The notes under the pieces: generated by a model | Seen by the model: only the letters and a program-made list of their open reading frames with translations | What the model was told of the DNA's origin: nothing | Database searches by the model: none | Shown: piece by piece, positions 9,262 to 18,602 of the stretch | Position numbering within the stretch: position 1 is the stretch's first letter | Layout: every line of letters begins with the position of its first letter | Translations under genes and position numbers: made by a program | Origin: Helicovermis profundi | Lineage (GTDB): Bacteria > Bacillota > Clostridia > Peptostreptococcales > Acidaminobacteraceae | Assembly: GCF_033097505.1 (NCBI RefSeq) | Contig: NZ_AP028654.1 | Span: forward strand, 884,001-948,000 | DNA: 64,000 nucleotides | Reading direction: 5' to 3'

Positions 9262-9906
9262 ATGAAAACGAAAAAGAAGAAAAGCCAAATTACAGAAGAT
9301 AAAATAATAGAATCCGCATTAAATTTATTTTCGGAATATGGCTATTCAGCAACACCAACGAGTATGATTGCAAAAAAAGCTGGAATTTCAGAAGGTACAA
9401 TTTTTAAGTATTTTCCAAAGAAAAAAGATCTTTTGGTTTCAAGTCTTACTAGATTTATTGATAAATATGGGGAGAAACTTGTTATTTCACCACTCGAAAA
9501 TAATTACCAAATACACAAAAACGAAAAATTCGAAGATTTAATTAAGGTAATTATTAAAGAAAGAATACGTTTGTTTATCAAACAAAGCGTTCCTATTAGG
9601 GTGCTACTAACCGAAGTACAATATCATGAAGAATTAAGAGAAATTGTAATAAACAAATTATCAAAAAAAATAATTTACTTTGGAACTAATATGATAGAAG
9701 ATTATATAAAAAAAGGAGAATTAATTGATAAAAATTCACTTGTAATTTTTAGGAGTATTATGGGAGCAATTATGCTTATGGTTATTCAAAAGTTTACTGC
9801 ACCAAATATTGGCCAAAATAATCTTAGCATGGACGAGGAAATTGATCTAATTGTGGATATCTTTTTAAATGGAATAAAGAACTCTAAGGCATCGGATAAA
9901 ATATAA
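9262..9906 (+). CDS. TetR-family transcriptional regulator of the exporter operon
   Basis: A 214-residue repressor. The N-terminal helix-turn-helix (IIESALNLFSEYGYSATPTSMIAKKAGISEGTIFKYFPKKKDLL) is classic TetR. The remaining 150 residues form the ligand-binding domain. AGGAG at 9249-9253 selects the ATG at 9262 over an in-frame TTG at 9241. The last nine codons (KNSKASDKI) are encoded by a copy of the dispersed repeat at 9878-9900, so the natural C-terminus was probably replaced. It stands seventeen bases before the HlyD gene and probably controls it. Confidence 0.93.
   Translation: MKTKKKKSQITEDKIIESALNLFSEYGYSATPTSMIAKKAGISEGTIFKYFPKKKDLLVSSLTRFIDKYGEKLVISPLENNYQIHKNEKFEDLIKVIIKERIRLFIKQSVPIRVLLTEVQYHEELREIVINKLSKKIIYFGTNMIEDYIKKGELIDKNSLVIFRSIMGAIMLMVIQKFTAPNIGQNNLSMDEEIDLIVDIFLNGIKNSKASDKI
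9878..9900 (+). repeat. Short dispersed repeat, copy 3, inside the TetR gene end
   Basis: Twenty-three bases identical to part of the repeat at 3827-3855. Here it is translated in frame and supplies the C-terminal residues of the TetR protein. Confidence 0.65.
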
Positions 9907-9922
9907 AAAAGAGGTGGTAAAT

Positions 9923-10945
9923 TTGAAAAAAATCGTAATTTTATTAGTATTTATGTTAATTTTCTTAACAGGATGTGCAAAAGAAAATAGAAATTTAAGT
10001 TTTACTGGAAGTGTTGAAGCAGATGAAATTGATATTTCTTCAGAAATTTCAGGTGTAATAGATAATGTTTTTGTTAAAGACGGTGACTTAGTAAAAAAAG
10101 GTTCATCATTAATTAGACTAAATACTGAAGATATAAAAATAAAATTAGAAAAAGCAAAGCTTGCTAAAGAAATAGCCGAATTAACTTATAATGACATAAA
10201 AAATGGCAATAGTGACAATTTGATAGATAGTGCGAAATATAATGTAGAGAGTATTAATTCTGAGATAAATGGTGCAAATAAAGAAATAAAATTTCTAGAG
10301 GATAATTATAATAAAATTTTGGATTTATATAATAGTGGTGCAGAAACTAAAGTTAATCTTGACAGTGCAAAGAGAATGCTTGACAATGAAAATTCTAAAA
10401 AGAACGTTCTAATAAAAAAATATAATGCATTAAAAAAATCTTACCAAGAAGTAAAAAGTGGTTCAAATGAAGAAACGATTAATAAAGCCAAGCTTAATGT
10501 TGATTTGAAGGATTTGGAAATAAAAGACTTAGAGCAAATAGTAAAAAAATCAAATTTAACTTCGCCAATCAATGGAACCATACAAAATGTTAATTATGGA
10601 GTTGGAGAACTTATAAGTCCGGTGAAAAAAGCTATAACAGTAGTGGATTTAAAAAGTATATTTCTAAAGATATATGTTCCTGAAAAAGAGTTAAATACTA
10701 TAAGCTTAGGTGAAAATGTATCATTTACTGATGAGTTTTTAAAAGGTAAACAAATATCAGGTAAAATAGTATATATTTCCTCAAAAGCTGAATTTACTCC
10801 TAAAAATATTGAATCAAAAGAAAATAAACAAGAAATGGTTTATGAAGTAAAAATTAAGATTACAGATAATAATAATATAATAAAACCCGGAATGTTTTTA
10901 GATGTAGACTTAAATGATAATAAAGAAGGACAAAATAATGACTAA
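9923..10945 (+). CDS. HlyD-family membrane-fusion lipoprotein of an ABC-2 exporter
   Basis: A 340-residue adaptor. The signal peptide ends with lipobox FLTGC near residue 17-21. Two biotinyl-lipoyl-like halves (SGVIDNVFVKDGDLVKKGSSLIRL and LTSPINGTIQNVNYGVGELISPV) flank a long coiled coil of about 130 residues. Such proteins link an inner-membrane exporter to the outside, and in Gram-positive cells they stay on the membrane surface. TTG at 9923 is preceded by GAGGTGG, better than the in-frame GTG at 9914. It overlaps the ATPase gene by eight bases. Confidence 0.9.
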   Translation: MKKIVILLVFMLIFLTGCAKENRNLSFTGSVEADEIDISSEISGVIDNVFVKDGDLVKKGSSLIRLNTEDIKIKLEKAKLAKEIAELTYNDIKNGNSDNLIDSAKYNVESINSEINGANKEIKFLEDNYNKILDLYNSGAETKVNLDSAKRMLDNENSKKNVLIKKYNALKKSYQEVKSGSNEETINKAKLNVDLKDLEIKDLEQIVKKSNLTSPINGTIQNVNYGVGELISPVKKAITVVDLKSIFLKIYVPEKELNTISLGENVSFTDEFLKGKQISGKIVYISSKAEFTPKNIESKENKQEMVYEVKIKITDNNNIIKPGMFLDVDLNDNKEGQNND

Positions 10946-11756
10946 TATAATAGAAATTAAAAATTTAAATAAGACTTTTGGTAAACTTACTGCAGTTAAT
11001 GGACTTAATTTAAGTATACCAAAAGGTTCTATTTATGGAATACTTGGACCAAATGGTGCTGGAAAATCAACAACAATTAGGATGATTTGCGGAGTTCTCA
11101 CACCAACTAGCGGTGAAGGAACTATAGATGGAATTAGTATATATGATGAATCTGAGAAAATAAAAAGTAAAATTGGTTATATGTCACAAAAGTTTAGTTT
11201 GTATCAAGATTTGACTGTTCTCGAAAACATAAGATTTTTTGCGAGTTTATATGGAATAAAAGGTAAAAAAAGAGATGAAAGAATAAAACAATTAATATCA
11301 ATGGCTGGATTAAATGGAAGGGAACATCAGATTACTAAAAATCTTTCTGGTGGGTGGAAACAAAGGCTAGCACTTGGCTGTGCTCTTGTTCATAAACCTG
11401 AAATACTTATACTTGATGAGCCAACAGCAGGAGTTGATCCAGTTGCTAGAAGAGTATTTTGGGAGCTTATATTTATGCTTTCAAAACAAGGAATTACTGT
11501 TTTAGTTACTACTCACTATATGGATGAAGCTGAGAGCTGTGATTATGTTTCTTTTATTTTTAATGGAAGTGTTATTGCGAAGGGGACACCTAAAGAATTA
11601 ATAGAGAGTAAAAAGGTAGAGACTTTAGAAGATGTTTTTATTGGATATGTAGAAGAAATTACAGGTGAAAAAGTGAAAAGTTCATTCGAAGAAATAAAAT
11701 TTTTAAGTAATAATGAAAATGAATCTAAAAGTGGAAGTGAAAATAATGAAATTTAA
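10938..11756 (+). CDS. ABC-2 exporter ATPase
   Basis: A 272-residue nucleotide-binding subunit. Walker A is GPNGAGKSTTIR, the signature LSGGWKQRLALGCAL has the GGW variant common in YbhF/CcmA-like proteins, Walker B is ILILDEPTAGVD, and the switch histidine is in TTHYMDEAE. It belongs to the drug or lipid exporter group. The acidic, serine-rich C-terminal tail is poorly conserved in appearance. It overlaps both neighbours, so the adaptor, ATPase and permease are one translationally coupled operon under the TetR regulator. Confidence 0.93.
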   Translation: MTNIIEIKNLNKTFGKLTAVNGLNLSIPKGSIYGILGPNGAGKSTTIRMICGVLTPTSGEGTIDGISIYDESEKIKSKIGYMSQKFSLYQDLTVLENIRFFASLYGIKGKKRDERIKQLISMAGLNGREHQITKNLSGGWKQRLALGCALVHKPEILILDEPTAGVDPVARRVFWELIFMLSKQGITVLVTTHYMDEAESCDYVSFIFNGSVIAKGTPKELIESKKVETLEDVFIGYVEEITGEKVKSSFEEIKFLSNNENESKSGSENNEI

Positions 11757-12858
11757 TTTTGGAAGATTTAATAGTATTGTAGTTAAAGAATTTATTCATG
11801 TTTTTAGAGATCCTGCAAGTCTTGGCGTAGTTCTTATAATGCCCTTCATATATATAATGTTATTTGGATTTGCAATAACTACTGATGTTAATCATATTAA
11901 GCTTGCAGTTTATGATGGTGATAAAACATATGAAAGTAGAGAATTAGCAAGAAAATTCGTTGCTTCAGATTATTTTATTATAAGTGATGAACTTGATAAT
12001 ATGAATGATATTGAGAATTTAATTGATTCTTCAAAGGTAAAAGCTGCATTAATTATTCCAAGTGGATATAGTAAAAAACTTAAAAGAGGAGAAAATCCAT
12101 CGAGTCAACTTATAATTGATGGAACTGATCCAACTATTGCAAGGCAAGCTCTTCAAAGCGGAGTTTTAGTATCCAATATGTATAATATTAGTGTAATAGG
12201 CGAAGGAAATATCACTTTACCTGAAATGAGGACTAGAGTATGGTATAACACTAATATGGAGAGTACAAAATTTATTATACCAGGACTTATCGGATTAATC
12301 ATGCAAAATATAACGGTTATGCTTACGGCGTTTGCACTTGTAAGGGAAAAAGAATCTGGAACAATTGAGCAATTATTAGTATCACCTTTAAAACCATATG
12401 AATTAATATACGGGAAAATGGTGCCTTATGTCTTAATTGGAAGTATAGATTTTATTGTTGCGCTTTTTTTTGGAACCTGGTTTTTTAAAGTTCCGATTGA
12501 AGGTAGTCTTTTTTTACTATTAGTTTTAGGATTTGGTTTTATTATTACATCACTTGCGATTGGAATACTCATATCTACTGTTTCAAAAAATCAGCTTCAA
12601 GCAATGCAATTATCATTTGTTTCAATACTTCCGACTGTGTTATTATCAGGATTTATGTTTCCAATTGAAAGTATGCCTTACGCAATTAAATTACTTTCAA
12701 ATGTAATTCCACTTACGTATTTTTTAAATATATTAAGAGGAATTATATTAAAAGGAATAGGTTTAGAATTTTTATGGAAAGACGTACTTGGAGTTACTGC
12801 AATAGGATTATTCTTATTAATTATGGCAGTCAAAAGATTTCATAGTAAATTAGATTAA
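11746..12858 (+). CDS. ABC-2 exporter permease
   Basis: A 370-residue YhhJ/YbhS-type permease. A first helix (residues 20-45) is followed by an outside domain of about 140 residues and five or six more helices. The motif ALVREKESGTIEQLLVSPLKPYELIYGKM is diagnostic for the family. ATG at 11746 lies within the end of the ATPase gene. The related Gram-negative YbhGFSR system has two permeases, but here only one follows, so the transporter is probably a homodimer. The substrate is unknown; drugs or toxic organics are likely from the TetR control. Confidence 0.92.
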   Translation: MKFNFGRFNSIVVKEFIHVFRDPASLGVVLIMPFIYIMLFGFAITTDVNHIKLAVYDGDKTYESRELARKFVASDYFIISDELDNMNDIENLIDSSKVKAALIIPSGYSKKLKRGENPSSQLIIDGTDPTIARQALQSGVLVSNMYNISVIGEGNITLPEMRTRVWYNTNMESTKFIIPGLIGLIMQNITVMLTAFALVREKESGTIEQLLVSPLKPYELIYGKMVPYVLIGSIDFIVALFFGTWFFKVPIEGSLFLLLVLGFGFIITSLAIGILISTVSKNQLQAMQLSFVSILPTVLLSGFMFPIESMPYAIKLLSNVIPLTYFLNILRGIILKGIGLEFLWKDVLGVTAIGLFLLIMAVKRFHSKLD

Positions 12859-12980
12859 AACAAAAATGTTAAGAAATGTTAATAAAATTTACCATACAAA
12901 AACATTTTTATGGCTTCAAAATATGGTATTCTAATTATATACAGATATTGCATAAAAATAAATACATGAAAGGTGATAAT

Positions 12981-14210
12981 ATGAATATTAATATGTTAGA
13001 AAGGTACGCTGAGCTTGTTGTTAAAATGGGGTTGAATATTCAAGAAAATCAAATTCTCGTAATTCACTCTCCCTTGGAAAGCAGAGAATTTGCTAAATTA
13101 ATAACTGAAAAAGCTTACAATGAAGGCGCTCGTGAAGTTATTGTAAAATGGGCTGATGAAGAATTTACTAAAATGAAATATATGATGGCAAATGATGAAG
13201 TATTTGATGAATTTCCAAGTTATGAAAAAGAATTTTATCTTTCACTAGTTAGAAAAGATGCTGCTTTTTTAAGAATATCTGCATCTGATCCTGATATGAT
13301 GAAGGATGTTGATCCTAGCAAAATGGTTAGATTCCAAAAAGCTGCTGAGCCAGAAATTAAGGAATATAGAGATAGAATGATGAGCAGTAAAAATGTATGG
13401 TCAGTTGTATCTGTTCCTACTAAAGGCTGGGCAAAGAAAGTATTTCCAAATGTTACAGTAGATGAAGCTACTGAAAAATTGTGGGATGCAATATTTAAAG
13501 CTGTAAGAGCAGATAAAGAAGATACAATTGCTGCATGGGAAACTCATAATACAAATTTAAAAAATTATAAAGAAAAACTTAACGAATATAATTTTAGAAC
13601 TTTAATAGTTAAAAATGAAATAGGTACAGATTTAGAAATCAATCTTCCTAAAGGACATATTTGGGATGGTGGTAGTGAGCACTGTGAAAAAGGGACAAGA
13701 TTTTTTCCAAATATGCCAACAGAAGAAGTTTTTTCAATGCCTGAAAGAAATGGTGTAAATGGTGTAGTAGTTAGTTCAAAACCGCTTAATTACAATGGTT
13801 CTTTAATTGAAGATTTTTCTTTAACTTTTAAAGAAGGTAGAATTGTAGATTTTACAGCAAAAAAAGGATATGAGCAATTAAAGAGTTTAGTTGAAACAGA
13901 CGAAGGCTCACATTATCTTGGAGAAGTTGCCTTAGTAGCTTATGATTCGCCTATATCAAATATGAATATTATGTTCTATAATACATTGTTTGATGAAAAT
14001 GCTTCATGTCATTTGGCAATTGGAAAAGCATATCCTACATGTATTGAAAATGGTGAAAATATGACAAAAGAAGAAATGCTTAAAAACGGTGTAAATGATT
14101 CTTTAGTCCATGTTGATTTTATGTATGGAACAAAAGATTTATCTGTAGTTGGAATAAAAGAAAATGGTGAACAAATAGTAGTAATGGAAAATGGAGATAT
14201 TGTTATATAG
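12981..14210 (+). CDS. M29-family metallo-aminopeptidase
   Basis: A 409-residue cytosolic enzyme of the AmpS/PepS/aminopeptidase T family, which removes N-terminal residues from peptides using two metal ions. Family segments visible are YAELVVKMGLNIQENQILVIHSPLE near the N-terminus and FPNMPTEEVFSMPERNGVNG in the metal-binding half. The acidic and histidine ligands are expected in PTEEVFSMPE, LGEVALV and VHVDFMYG. AGGTGAT at 12972-12978 selects ATG 12981. The open frame extends upstream to 12876, but that part is not conserved-looking. A terminator follows. Confidence 0.93.
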   Translation: MNINMLERYAELVVKMGLNIQENQILVIHSPLESREFAKLITEKAYNEGAREVIVKWADEEFTKMKYMMANDEVFDEFPSYEKEFYLSLVRKDAAFLRISASDPDMMKDVDPSKMVRFQKAAEPEIKEYRDRMMSSKNVWSVVSVPTKGWAKKVFPNVTVDEATEKLWDAIFKAVRADKEDTIAAWETHNTNLKNYKEKLNEYNFRTLIVKNEIGTDLEINLPKGHIWDGGSEHCEKGTRFFPNMPTEEVFSMPERNGVNGVVVSSKPLNYNGSLIEDFSLTFKEGRIVDFTAKKGYEQLKSLVETDEGSHYLGEVALVAYDSPISNMNIMFYNTLFDENASCHLAIGKAYPTCIENGENMTKEEMLKNGVNDSLVHVDFMYGTKDLSVVGIKENGEQIVVMENGDIVI

Positions 14211-14221
14211 TTTTAAACTCT

Positions 14222-14275
14222 AAAAAGGACATCAAAGTTTTGTAATTGATTTTACAAAATTTGATGTCCTTTTTT
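14222..14275. terminator. Terminator after the aminopeptidase gene
   Basis: AAAAAGGACATCAAA pairs with TTTGATGTCCTTTTT, with an inner stem GTTTTGTAA/TTTACAAAA. A T run follows. It may serve both converging genes. Confidence 0.85.
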
Positions 14276-14302
14276 GTTTATGTGTTGTCTTATTGTTTAA
14301 TA

Positions 14303-15394
14303 TTAAATTAATTCCTTAACGACATATTCAGATCTACTTAAAAACAACATTGCTTCATAGTATAAATTAAAGGAAATTATATCTCCAAGATTATAGTCAA
14401 TTTTACAATCTGTTATATCTACTATTAAATGATCTGAGCTACTGCCAATGATTTTAATATTTTTATTGGTAGGTATCAGTTTTGTATGATCTCCAAAGTC
14501 CTGTTTACCAATATTTAATATAGCTCTTTTTCTTATACCTATATCTGTATAGGTTGGTCTGTTGCCAAAAGCATCTATAAAAATTTCGCCAACTGGATAT
14601 GAAGGTTTATTTTTGATTTCAATAATTTCAGCTTTTAAAGTAAATATATCATTATATAAATTACTAAAATCATAACCCCAATATTCCTCTAAATCTCTAT
14701 TAATTAATATAGCTTCGCCTATTCTTAGGTGATTTATTTTTTTTGGCATAGTATTATTTTTTAACATGCTAAGTGATGTAGATGCTCCTCCAGAAATTAT
14801 TTCGAGTTTTCTTCCTATAATAGTTTCAATGTTTTCTGCAATGGAAGAAAGTCTGGTTAGATTTTTTATACTAGGTTTTATTGATCCGTAGCAGCCTAAA
14901 TTTGTTCCAATTCCCTTTAAATAAATATTACTCAAATTATTTTCAATATTTTTAGCAGCCATAATGAATTCATTTTCGTTAAAAAAGCCTTCTCTTAAAT
15001 CACCCAAATCAAACATTAATATAACACTGTGTTTAATATTTAGTTTTTTACATAATGTATCTATTTTTTTAACTACATCATATTCTGAATTTAGGCTAAC
15101 ATCAGCAGATTTAATGATTCTTTCAAGATTTGAAATTGAAGGAATTCGTATTAATAAAGTTTCAATTGAAGGATTGAGTTCCTTGATTTTTTCTAGTTGC
15201 TCAATTCTTGAACTCCCAATTGATTTAATATTATTATCTATAAAAGCTTTATCAACTTGAGTAATGCCATTAAATCCTTTTATTACAGTTGTTATTGCAA
15301 TGTTATTTTTAGCGCACAAATTTGATATTTCACTGATATTTTTTTTTAGATGATTCATATTAATAGTTAGCTTAGGATAAAAGATAGTTTTCAT
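14303..15394 (-). CDS. Alanine/ornithine racemase-family PLP enzyme
   Basis: A 363-residue protein with the alanine-racemase N-terminal barrel. The PLP lysine is expected in TTVIKGFNG (about residue 39). GGASTS and LRIGEAIL are typical of the ornithine racemase/YhfX branch rather than of Alr. That branch includes ornithine racemase of amino-acid-fermenting Clostridia, but the ornithine degradation genes are not here, so the substrate is uncertain. The start follows AGGAGATGATACT. It lies 26 bases downstream of the threonine aldolase gene, and the two form an amino-acid operon read leftward. Confidence 0.82.
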   Translation of the reverse strand: MKTIFYPKLTINMNHLKKNISEISNLCAKNNIAITTVIKGFNGITQVDKAFIDNNIKSIGSSRIEQLEKIKELNPSIETLLIRIPSISNLERIIKSADVSLNSEYDVVKKIDTLCKKLNIKHSVILMFDLGDLREGFFNENEFIMAAKNIENNLSNIYLKGIGTNLGCYGSIKPSIKNLTRLSSIAENIETIIGRKLEIISGGASTSLSMLKNNTMPKKINHLRIGEAILINRDLEEYWGYDFSNLYNDIFTLKAEIIEIKNKPSYPVGEIFIDAFGNRPTYTDIGIRKRAILNIGKQDFGDHTKLIPTNKNIKIIGSSSDHLIVDITDCKIDYNLGDIISFNLYYEAMLFLSRSEYVVKELI

Positions 15395-15420
15395 AGTATC
15401 ATCTCCTTATGAAAATTTTA

Positions 15421-16446
15421 CTAATTTTTCGCAAGTCTCTTTATTTCATCAATAAATTCATTTATTTCGCTTTCTAAAGTGTCAAATGATGCAACCCATC
15501 TTACTAAATTAGTAGGTTCTTCTAGTAGGTAAAAATATGTTTTCTTTTGAAGTGGTTCAATCCATTCTTTTGGTATAGTTGCAATAATTATGTTTGCATC
15601 AGGGCTATCAATTATTTTTATTTCTTTAATTTCTTTTACTCCATCAACTAATAATTTCGCCATATTATTAGCGTGAGAAGCAGTCTTTTTCCATAAATCG
15701 TTTTCTAAATAAGCGATAAATTGTGCAGAAATATATCTCATTTTTGATATTAGTTGCATACCTTGTTTTCTTGCAAATAGCAAATTTTTTGTTGCTTCTT
15801 CATTAAAAGAAATAATTGCTTCCCCGTACATCATTCCGTTTTTTGTTCCTCCAAATGAAAGTAAATCAACACCTGTATCAACAATCATTTCTTTAAAGCT
15901 TATATCAAGAGCAGCTGCAGCATTTGAAATTCTTGCTCCGTCAACATGTAATAGCATATTGTTTTTATGGGCAAAGTCAGCTATTTCTTTTATCTCGTTA
16001 GAAGTGTAGATAGTTCCAGATTCACTAACTTGGCTAATTGATATTACTTTTGGCTGAGTTCTATGTTCATCACCCTTTGCAAGTAGTAACCGTGTAATAT
16101 CTTCAGTTGAAATTTTACCGTTTCTAAGAGGTACTGTAAGAATTTTTGAACCAGTAAATCTTTCAAATGCACCACATTCATCTACGTTGATGTGCGCGTT
16201 ATCTACGCACACAACGCCTTCAAAAGGTCTAAGTAGGCTAGAGAGGCCAACTACATTTGCTGCTGTACCATTAGGAACAAAAAAAACATTTGCTTTTTCA
16301 GTAAAGATTTCCTTAAATTTTTTAATTGCTTTTTCGCTGTAAGTATCATATCCATATGGATTTTCGTGTTCTTTATTACAATTAACTATAGCTTCAAGTA
16401 TCTTGCTATGCACTCCAGAATCATTGTCACTTCCAAACATTTTCAT
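15421..16446 (-). CDS. ltaE: Low-specificity L-threonine aldolase
   Basis: A 341-residue PLP enzyme that splits threonine or allo-threonine into glycine and acetaldehyde. The start MKMFGSDNDSGVHSKILEAI, the substrate segment HVDGARISNAA and the PLP-lysine motif LSFGGTKNGMMYGEA are typical. ATG at 16446 follows AAGGAG at a normal distance. With the racemase-like gene behind it, it suggests catabolism or remodelling of amino acids. It shares the 16.45-16.76 kb region with the divergent Ehr operon. Confidence 0.93.
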   Translation of the reverse strand: MKMFGSDNDSGVHSKILEAIVNCNKEHENPYGYDTYSEKAIKKFKEIFTEKANVFFVPNGTAANVVGLSSLLRPFEGVVCVDNAHINVDECGAFERFTGSKILTVPLRNGKISTEDITRLLLAKGDEHRTQPKVISISQVSESGTIYTSNEIKEIADFAHKNNMLLHVDGARISNAAAALDISFKEMIVDTGVDLLSFGGTKNGMMYGEAIISFNEEATKNLLFARKQGMQLISKMRYISAQFIAYLENDLWKKTASHANNMAKLLVDGVKEIKEIKIIDSPDANIIIATIPKEWIEPLQKKTYFYLLEEPTNLVRWVASFDTLESEINEFIDEIKRLAKN

Positions 16447-16761
16447 AAGTTATCTCCTTTTCAATATGTATATAGTTTTAAAAAGCTTTAACTTTTACTT
16501 AATATATTATAACATAATCATGAATTTTAAGAGTGTTATATCATTTGATTTTTAAGTATAGTTACTTAAAATATTATTATATAAGATAAAAAAACTAGAT
16601 ATAGCAATAACATTGTTATGATTTTAATGCAATATTATATTTGAATGCAATTAATTGATGAAAAATATATTGAAATAATATAACTAAGGAGTATACTAAG
16701 GTAGATGTTTAGGGAGTAAAGAAATAATTATAATATATATTTTTTTTAAGGAGAGGATTAA
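16447..16761. other. Divergent intergenic region before the Ehr operon
   Basis: This region is very AT-rich and has no gene. A plausible rightward promoter is TTGATG (16655-16660) and TATAAC (16679-16684), 18 bases apart, about 75 bases before the first Ehr gene. A TATAAT on the minus strand near 16505-16512 could serve the threonine aldolase. I see no clear operator. Confidence 0.45.
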
Positions 16762-18549
16762 TTGATTTCAATTTTATTTAACAATGGCTTATTAATTGAC
16801 AATTTATCTTTGTTTTTTGTGTTTACAATTCTTTTAATATCTATACCAGTTTTTATATACACTTTTGGTTATATTAAAGAATACAAAGATGAATATTCAA
16901 GAATTTACAATGTTTTTTTAACAACAATTTTTATTCTTTCAATGCTACTCGTAGTACTTGCAAAAGATAGTATTACTTTTATAGTATTTTGGGAAATTAT
17001 GTCGGTAAGTTCATTTTTCTTAGTTATTTATGAACATAAAAATTTTATTAATATTAAGAATGGAATTATGTATTTGATAATGACGCATATTAGTGGATTT
17101 TTTCTAATGACTATGTTTGCTTTTCTATATAAATACACAGGATATGTTGATTTTGTGGGAATAGCACATAGGTCAAATTTAGTAGTTGGTTCTAAAGCTA
17201 TTGTAGTATTTGTACTTGCTTTATTTGGGTTTGGAGCAAAAGCTGGTTTTATGCCGCTTCATGCTTGGCTTCCAAAAGCACATCCGAGTGCGCCTTCAAA
17301 TGCATCTGCTCTTATGTCAGGTCTTATGTTAAAGGTAGCTATATATGGTCTTATTAGAGTTAGTTTTTATTTTATTGGTCTAGTTTCTTTACCATTTTCT
17401 TTAGCTTTAGTTATTATTGGAGTAATTACTGCAATATATGCAATTCTAAATGCAATTGTTCAAAAGGATATAAAAAAACTACTAGCATATTCAAGTGCAG
17501 AAAATATCGGAATTATTGCGAGTGTAATTGGACTTTCACTTGTATTTAAGCACTATGGTATGTATGATTTTGCCCTTTTAGCTTTTGTTGGAGCAATATT
17601 TCATATATTAAATCATGCTGTATTTAAAAGCTTATTGTTTATGAGTGCTGGAAGTGTTTTATTTGCTACTGGTACAAAAAATATGAATGAACTCGGCGGG
17701 CTTTATAGCAAAATGAAATTTGCAAGCATTGCCGCTTTTATTGGTACTTTATCAATCTCGGCTATTCCGCCTTTAAATGGATTTGCAAGTGAATTTTTAA
17801 TATTTAAAAACTTTATATATGGTCCAAAGATGATAAATGATATTTGGGTAGTTGTTGTTTTACTTTTTTCGGGTGCAATAATTGCTCTTACTAGCGGAGG
17901 AGCATTATTTGCTGCTGTTAAAAGTTATGGTATGACATATTTAGGATCATCTAGAACTAAAAAAGCTGAAAAAATTCATAAAATTCCACTTACTATGAAT
18001 ATAGGTCTTGGAATATTAGCGATTGAGTGTATTATACTAGGAGTATTTTCTCCATTTATTATAAAAAAGCTAATACTGCTAATGAGTGAAAGTTTTTCTG
18101 GTATAAATTTAAATTCATCTTTATTTAATATTAACACTGAATTAACTAAAGTTTCACTTATTCTTATTGCTGTAGTAACTATTATTTTGATTATTAATAA
18201 AATTCTAAGTAGTAAAACTAAAATAGTATATTCCGATACATGGGGATGCGGATTTGTTAATCAATCAAATAAAATGCAGTATACATCAAACGCTTTTTCT
18301 CAGCCGCAAACAAGGTTGTTTGCAAAAGTTCAAGGGTATTCAAAAAATACCAAAGTTTCATCGGTAATTCACTTAAGTAACAATATATTTGATATTTGTG
18401 AAAATTATCTTTATACTCCTACTTTAAATATAGTAAATTACATTTCTAAAAAAGTTGTTAGAATTCATCTTGGGAAAGTTAGAATTTATGTACTATATAT
18501 ATTTATTGCACTTACAGCTACGACTTTTACAATATATATATTACTTTAA
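16762..18549 (+). CDS. Ehr/Hyf-like complex, first antiporter-like subunit (HyfB/HycC-like)
   Basis: A 595-residue membrane protein with about fourteen helices, related to NuoL/M and HyfB. The proton-channel region AKAGFMPLHAWLPKAHPSAPSNASALMSGLMLKVAIYGLIR and the C-terminal TWGCGFVNQSNKMQYTSNAFSQP are characteristic of hydrogenase-4-type subunits. It should translocate protons or sodium ions. Start is TTG at 16762 after AAGGAG. It is first in a six-gene operon with short gaps; the order matches hyfBCEFGI. Confidence 0.93.
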   Translation: MISILFNNGLLIDNLSLFFVFTILLISIPVFIYTFGYIKEYKDEYSRIYNVFLTTIFILSMLLVVLAKDSITFIVFWEIMSVSSFFLVIYEHKNFINIKNGIMYLIMTHISGFFLMTMFAFLYKYTGYVDFVGIAHRSNLVVGSKAIVVFVLALFGFGAKAGFMPLHAWLPKAHPSAPSNASALMSGLMLKVAIYGLIRVSFYFIGLVSLPFSLALVIIGVITAIYAILNAIVQKDIKKLLAYSSAENIGIIASVIGLSLVFKHYGMYDFALLAFVGAIFHILNHAVFKSLLFMSAGSVLFATGTKNMNELGGLYSKMKFASIAAFIGTLSISAIPPLNGFASEFLIFKNFIYGPKMINDIWVVVVLLFSGAIIALTSGGALFAAVKSYGMTYLGSSRTKKAEKIHKIPLTMNIGLGILAIECIILGVFSPFIIKKLILLMSESFSGINLNSSLFNINTELTKVSLILIAVVTIILIINKILSSKTKIVYSDTWGCGFVNQSNKMQYTSNAFSQPQTRLFAKVQGYSKNTKVSSVIHLSNNIFDICENYLYTPTLNIVNYISKKVVRIHLGKVRIYVLYIFIALTATTFTIYILL

Positions 18550-18602
18550 TAGAGTTTAGATTTCTTTAAACGTTTTTATCACAAAGTAATGGAGGGATAA
18601 TT

